From positions 372,001 to 436,000 of the forward strand of contig NZ_FNAG01000002.1 of NCBI RefSeq assembly GCF_900101825.1: a DNA stretch of 64,000 nt. Direction: 5' to 3'. Shown here in pieces: positions 60,670 through 64,000 of the stretch. Below the pieces are notes generated by a model. That model ran no database searches and had not been told where the DNA came from. It saw only the letters and a program-made list of their open reading frames with translations. Origin of the DNA: Aquimonas voraii (GTDB taxonomy: Bacteria; Pseudomonadota; Gammaproteobacteria; Xanthomonadales; Xanthomonadaceae). Made by a program: the position numbers and the translations under genes. The first letter of the stretch is position 1, and each line of letters begins with the position of its first letter.

Positions 60670-61961
60670 TCCTCCGCGGGGGCCGCGAGCGGCCGCACGT
60701 CGCCCGCGCTCATCAGCGCGATGCCGCCGCGCCCGCGCAGGTCGATCTTGTCGTTGCTGAAAGTGACGCGCAGCGAAAGCCGCGCGATGTCCGCCGCCGG
60801 GCCGTCGAGCGCGGCCGACTCCGGATCGCCGAGCAGGCCGAGCAGGGACAGGCGATAGGCGCTGGCGGCGTAGTCCTCGCTGGGCACCAGCTTCGACAGC
60901 GCGGTCTCGCGCCGCACTTCGCCGAGCTCATCGCGCCAGCGCTGCAGGCGGCTGGTGTCTTCGGTTTCGATGGGCAGCGCATCCGTGCGCGGCGCCTTGG
61001 CGCCATCGGGCAGGGCCGAAACCTGCTGTGCCGCGCGCTCGCGGTCGACCAGCTCGAACTCGGCCACGTCCAGCGCGATCTGGTCCTGGATGAACGCCGG
61101 CCGCGGTGGCGCGATCCACAGTTCTTCGGCGAACTCGGCCAGACGCTCGGCGCTCTGCTCGCGAAGCCAGCCCACCAGGTCGGACGAGGACAGGCCCGAC
61201 TGGCCCAGATGGATGCGGTCGCGGTCGATCTGGTTCAGCGCCCGGGCGAACACGCTGGCCTGGCGCAGCAGGGCCGACTGCGCGCGGCCCACCGCTTGCG
61301 CCAGGCGATGGGTGCTGGGGTCGAGATCAAGGTCGGGATCCGCGGTGATCTTGCGCACCACGTCCGTGCCGCGCTCGACCCACTGCCAGACCTGGTCGAG
61401 TCGGGCAGAAGCCGCGCGGATGCGGTACTCCGAGCCCGAGAGTACGGCGCGGTCGAAGTCGTCGCGCAGCTCGGTGAGGCGCGAGAGCAGATGCGAGAGT
61501 TCGTCCGAAGGCACCACGCCGACCGCCTGGCTGGCGGCGATCTGCGCGGTGAGGTAGCCCACGCCGTCATGGTCGAAGGCCTCGAACTCCAGCAGGGTCG
61601 ACAGCGCGGCCAGCGTCTTGCGGCCGAGCGGGCTGACCCGGTAGCGCTGGATCTCGGCCTCCCAGACCACCAGCTCGTGGTCCTTGAGTCTGCCAAGAAT
61701 GGTGTCGAGCTTGACCGGATCGAGGTAGCACAGCCGTTCGCGCACTTCGGCCGGGCTGATGTCGGGCGGGTCGATGCGCGCGCCGAGCGTGCGCAGCACC
61801 AGCAGCCGGGCCAACACACCGCCCTCGCCGCCGTGGAACAGTGCCGAAAAGGCGCGCAACAGCTCGCGGCCGCGCAGCAACAGGGCCAGCCCCGGCAACT
61901 CGTCGGCGCTGAAGCCGGGAGCCAGGAAGTCGTTGAGGCGATCGTCGGGGGAGTCGGTCAC
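60666..61961 (-). CDS. mksF: MksF-like kleisin subunit
   Basis: 431 residues from a GTG start (VTDSPDDRLNDFLAPG). Mostly helical: an N-terminal winged-helix part (about 20-130: LLVLRTLGARIDPPDISPAE, DTILGRLKDHELVVWE), a long helical middle (WQWVERGTDVVRKI), and a C-terminal winged-helix-like end with DKIDLRGRGGIALM. This matches the kleisin position, first in the F-E-B gene order of Pseudomonas mks operons. It would bridge MksB heads. No Shine-Dalgarno is clear, so the exact start is uncertain. Divergent from the kinase gene, 143 bases apart. Confidence 0.7.
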   Translation of the reverse strand: MTDSPDDRLNDFLAPGFSADELPGLALLLRGRELLRAFSALFHGGEGGVLARLLVLRTLGARIDPPDISPAEVRERLCYLDPVKLDTILGRLKDHELVVWEAEIQRYRVSPLGRKTLAALSTLLEFEAFDHDGVGYLTAQIAASQAVGVVPSDELSHLLSRLTELRDDFDRAVLSGSEYRIRAASARLDQVWQWVERGTDVVRKITADPDLDLDPSTHRLAQAVGRAQSALLRQASVFARALNQIDRDRIHLGQSGLSSSDLVGWLREQSAERLAEFAEELWIAPPRPAFIQDQIALDVAEFELVDRERAAQQVSALPDGAKAPRTDALPIETEDTSRLQRWRDELGEVRRETALSKLVPSEDYAASAYRLSLLGLLGDPESAALDGPAADIARLSLRVTFSNDKIDLRGRGGIALMSAGDVRPLAAPAEE

Positions 61962-62040
61962 GGGAAGCAGGAGGCCGCCGGCGGGCGCGGCGGCGTAGGG
62001 TGGTGCAAAGTCCGGTGGGCTGCAAGCCGCCTTGCCGCGG

Positions 62041-62068
62041 TCGAACGTGGCAGGGGAGTTGCTATGCT
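62041..62068 (+). promoter_or_regulatory. Promoter of the Ser/Thr kinase gene
   Basis: TCGAAC (62041-62046), 16 bases, TATGCT (62063-62068) within an extended TGCTATGCT. Transcription near 62075, leader about 30 bases. It lies in the divergent region shared with mksF. Confidence 0.5.
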
Positions 62069-62104
62069 GTCGGTCGTTTACCCACGTGCCCCGGCCTGCC
62101 CTTT

Positions 62105-64000
62105 GTGATCGAGATCCCCGGCTACCGCATCGACCGCCCCATCGGGCGCGGCGGCATGTCGACGGTCTATCTGGCCCTTCAGGAATCGGTGCAGCGCGAA
62201 GTCGCGCTGAAGATCATGTCGGGCGCGCTGCTGGGCGACGAGGAGTTCGGCGAGCGCTTCCTGCGCGAGGCGCGCATCGCCGCCAGCCTGCGACATCCGA
62301 ACGTGGTCCATGTCTACGATGTGGCCCAGCACGGCGACCAGCACTACATGGCGATGGAACACCTGCCTGGCGGGCCGGTGATCGCTCGCCGTGGCCCGCG
62401 GCGTGACTTCATCTTTGCCCTGCGGGCAGTGCGCGAGATCGCCAGCGCGCTCGACTACGCGCACAAGCGCGGCGTGGTGCATCGGGACATCAAGCCCGAC
62501 AACATTCTGCTGCGCGAAGACGGCAGTGCGGTGCTGACGGATTTCGGCATCGCCCGTGCAGGTGACTCGATGCGCATGACGCGCACGGGCGCGATCATCG
62601 GCACGCCCCACTACATGAGCCCCGAACAGGCTCGCGGCCAGCCGCTGGACGGGCGCGCCGATCTCTACAGCCTCGGCGTGGTGTTCTACCAGCTGCTGAT
62701 GGGCGAGGTGCCCTACCAGGCCGAGGATTCGGTGGCGGTCGGCATCATGCACATCACTGCGCCGCTGCCCCGCCTGCCGGCGTCGCTGGCGGAGCTGCAG
62801 GCGCTGTTCGATCGCCTGCTGGCCAAGGACCCCGCCCAGCGCTTCCAGACCGGCGCGGAGCTGATCGAAGCCCTGGATGGCATCGCCCATCTTCGACCTG
62901 AACTGCCCGACGCCCCGGCACCGCGCGGCCGGCGTCCGCCAGCGGCGGTCGTGGACAGTCCGCCGACCGTGGTCACTCCGCCCGAAGCGCGTGCCGCAAG
63001 GGCACCGAAGCCTTCGGATGGTCCTTCGCTGGGGCAGATGGAAGGCATCGTCACCGGCGAGCAGCCACGACGGCGTGAGCTCGCAGCGTCGAAGCCGCGT
63101 GCGCGGAGGCCCTGGCCATGGCTGCTGCTCCCGCTCGCGCTGCTGGTGCTGGCATTGGTGTTCGAGACACAGCTGCGTGAGCTCTGGAGCGGCTCGGATC
63201 GGGCTGAGCAGCTGACCCGGGCCGAGGCGGCGCTGGCCGCCGGCCGGCTGCAGGACGATGCCGAAGGACCGGGCGCACGCAGCCTCTACAACGCGATTCT
63301 CGCCGCCGAGCCTGATCACGAAGCCGCGCGCGAAGGCCTGCGTCGCGTCGGTCGGGCCCATCTGGAGGCCGCGCGCGGGCTGCTTGAGCGCAGCGACCTC
63401 TTGGCCGCGCAGCGCGAGCTGGAGCTGGCGCGCGCCCTCGGCGCGGGCAGTGCGGACATCGCCGCGCTCAGTCGACAGATCGAGGAAAGCCAGGGGCGGA
63501 GCGCAGGCGAGCAGGAACTTTCGCGACGCATCGAAGCCGCCGCCGCCGCGCTCGCCGCAGGCTTGATCGAAGAGCCTGGCGTCGGCGCGATCGCGCTCTA
63601 CCAGCAGGCGCTGGCCCTGGCCCCGGACAATCCGGTGGCGCGCGCGGGCCTGCGCGCAGCGCTTGCGCCGCTGATCGCTTCGGCGCGCAGCGACATCGAG
63701 ACTGCGGCTTTTGATGCGGCTGAACAGCGCCTTGCGATCGTTTCGCAAGCCGATCCCGGCCATCTCGATCTGCCCGAGCTGCGGGCGGCACTCGCCGAGT
63801 CTCGCAAGGGGCGAGCCGAACGCATCGCGGCGCTGCTGCAGCAGGCGCGTGAGCGGACCGCGCGTGGGCAGTTGACCACGCCGGTGGGGCGCAGCGCGCA
63901 GGACGCCTATCGCGAAGCGCTGGCCCTCGATCCGGCTCTGGCCGAGGCCAGCGAGGGGCTGCGTCGTCTGGGGCGCGAGCTGCTGCGGCGGGCCGAGGCG
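62105..64000 (+). CDS. PknB-type Ser/Thr protein kinase, 3' end outside the window
   Basis: 632 codons are visible from a GTG start (VIEIPGYRIDRPIGRGG); no stop before the edge. Kinase domain about 7-270: glycine loop IGRGGMSTVY, Lys 36 in VALKIM, HRDIKPDN at 126-133, DFG at 146-148, and SPEQA. All catalytic residues are present. A Pro/Ala-rich linker is followed by one membrane span (about 336-355, PWPWLLLPLALLVLALVF). The external part is repetitive helix with TPR-like units (LYQQALALAPDNPVARAGL, AYREALALDPALAEASEGL). It is a Hanks-type receptor kinase. Its target is unknown; the condensin operon is divergent. Confidence 0.9.
   Translation, partial: MIEIPGYRIDRPIGRGGMSTVYLALQESVQREVALKIMSGALLGDEEFGERFLREARIAASLRHPNVVHVYDVAQHGDQHYMAMEHLPGGPVIARRGPRRDFIFALRAVREIASALDYAHKRGVVHRDIKPDNILLREDGSAVLTDFGIARAGDSMRMTRTGAIIGTPHYMSPEQARGQPLDGRADLYSLGVVFYQLLMGEVPYQAEDSVAVGIMHITAPLPRLPASLAELQALFDRLLAKDPAQRFQTGAELIEALDGIAHLRPELPDAPAPRGRRPPAAVVDSPPTVVTPPEARAARAPKPSDGPSLGQMEGIVTGEQPRRRELAASKPRARRPWPWLLLPLALLVLALVFETQLRELWSGSDRAEQLTRAEAALAAGRLQDDAEGPGARSLYNAILAAEPDHEAAREGLRRVGRAHLEAARGLLERSDLLAAQRELELARALGAGSADIAALSRQIEESQGRSAGEQELSRRIEAAAAALAAGLIEEPGVGAIALYQQALALAPDNPVARAGLRAALAPLIASARSDIETAAFDAAEQRLAIVSQADPGHLDLPELRAALAESRKGRAERIAALLQQARERTARGQLTTPVGRSAQDAYREALALDPALAEASEGLRRLGRELLRRAEA

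Noticed and set aside
57075-61961. Calling the mks operon a complete Wadjet anti-plasmid system
   Set aside because: No JetD-like TOPRIM nuclease is adjacent on either side; the neighbours are a small membrane protein and a kinase.
60477-62108. 543-codon plus-strand frame over mksE/mksF
   Set aside because: Composition is typical of a shadow and it ends where the real kinase gene begins in another frame.

Overview
The window is a high-GC gammaproteobacterial chromosome segment, most likely from the Xanthomonadales (Lysobacterales), possibly Rhodanobacteraceae. The evidence is gene order: bamE/fur - recN - hrcA-grpE-dnaK-dnaJ, then dapB-carA-(unknown)-carB-greA-rpfE-recJ, then prfB-lysS. This is the housekeeping backbone around the rpf region of Xanthomonas. 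RpfE itself is a lineage marker. Secreted proteins ending in F-x-x-GFE and intergenic GGGATT(C) repeats also fit this group; genus and species are not determinable here.

Layout. 0-14 kb: a monooxygenase-like/glyoxalase protein, clpB behind a sigma-32-type promoter, a GDSL-like lipoprotein, a 1176-residue secreted multidomain protein, a lipoprotein hydrolase, a CPA2-type antiporter, a surface-anchored protein whose frame is broken at a run of nine Gs, and an MsbA-like ABC exporter. 14-18 kb: rlmD, nagZ, hpt and an S-methyl-5'-thioinosine phosphorylase. 18-26.6 kb: bamE and fur (divergent), recN, then the heat-shock operon with a near-consensus sigma-32 promoter before dnaK. 26.6-35 kb: an accessory stretch between dnaJ and dapB (GFA-like protein, DUF1579-like protein with a divergent WYL regulator, orphan ADOP permease, a 23-residue arginine-rich mini-gene, HAD phosphatase, a pseudouridine-synthase-like protein lacking its catalytic Asp, a small exported protein, a PagL-like deacylase). 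35-49.5 kb: dapB, the carA-unknown-carB-greA-rpfE-recJ operon, a secreted GFE-tailed protein, prfB with its programmed frameshift, and lysS. The DSF genes rpfG/C/F/B that follow in Xanthomonas are absent. 49.7-57 kb: a small periplasmic protein, a cytochrome c operon, kynureninase, a long intergenic region with paired DnaA boxes, and four small mostly membrane proteins. 57-62 kb: a three-gene MksFEB-like condensin operon without the Wadjet nuclease. 62.1 kb to the end: a PknB-type Ser/Thr kinase cut by the window edge.

The most unusual signal is a repeat family. Three times a G-rich GGGATT array, with four G-runs able to form a quadruplex, begins 4-6 nt after a stop codon (fur, dnaK, prfB). 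Each is matched by an inverted C-rich copy at the far side of the spacer. Between dnaK and dnaJ the C-rich arm occupies the 22 nt directly before the dnaJ start codon, replacing any Shine-Dalgarno sequence, so the arms could gate dnaJ translation. Other leads are the poly-G frame break, the arginine-rich mini-gene, the shared F-x-x-GFE tail, and the unknown membrane protein inside carAB. No tRNA, rRNA, IS element, CRISPR array or prophage was recognised.
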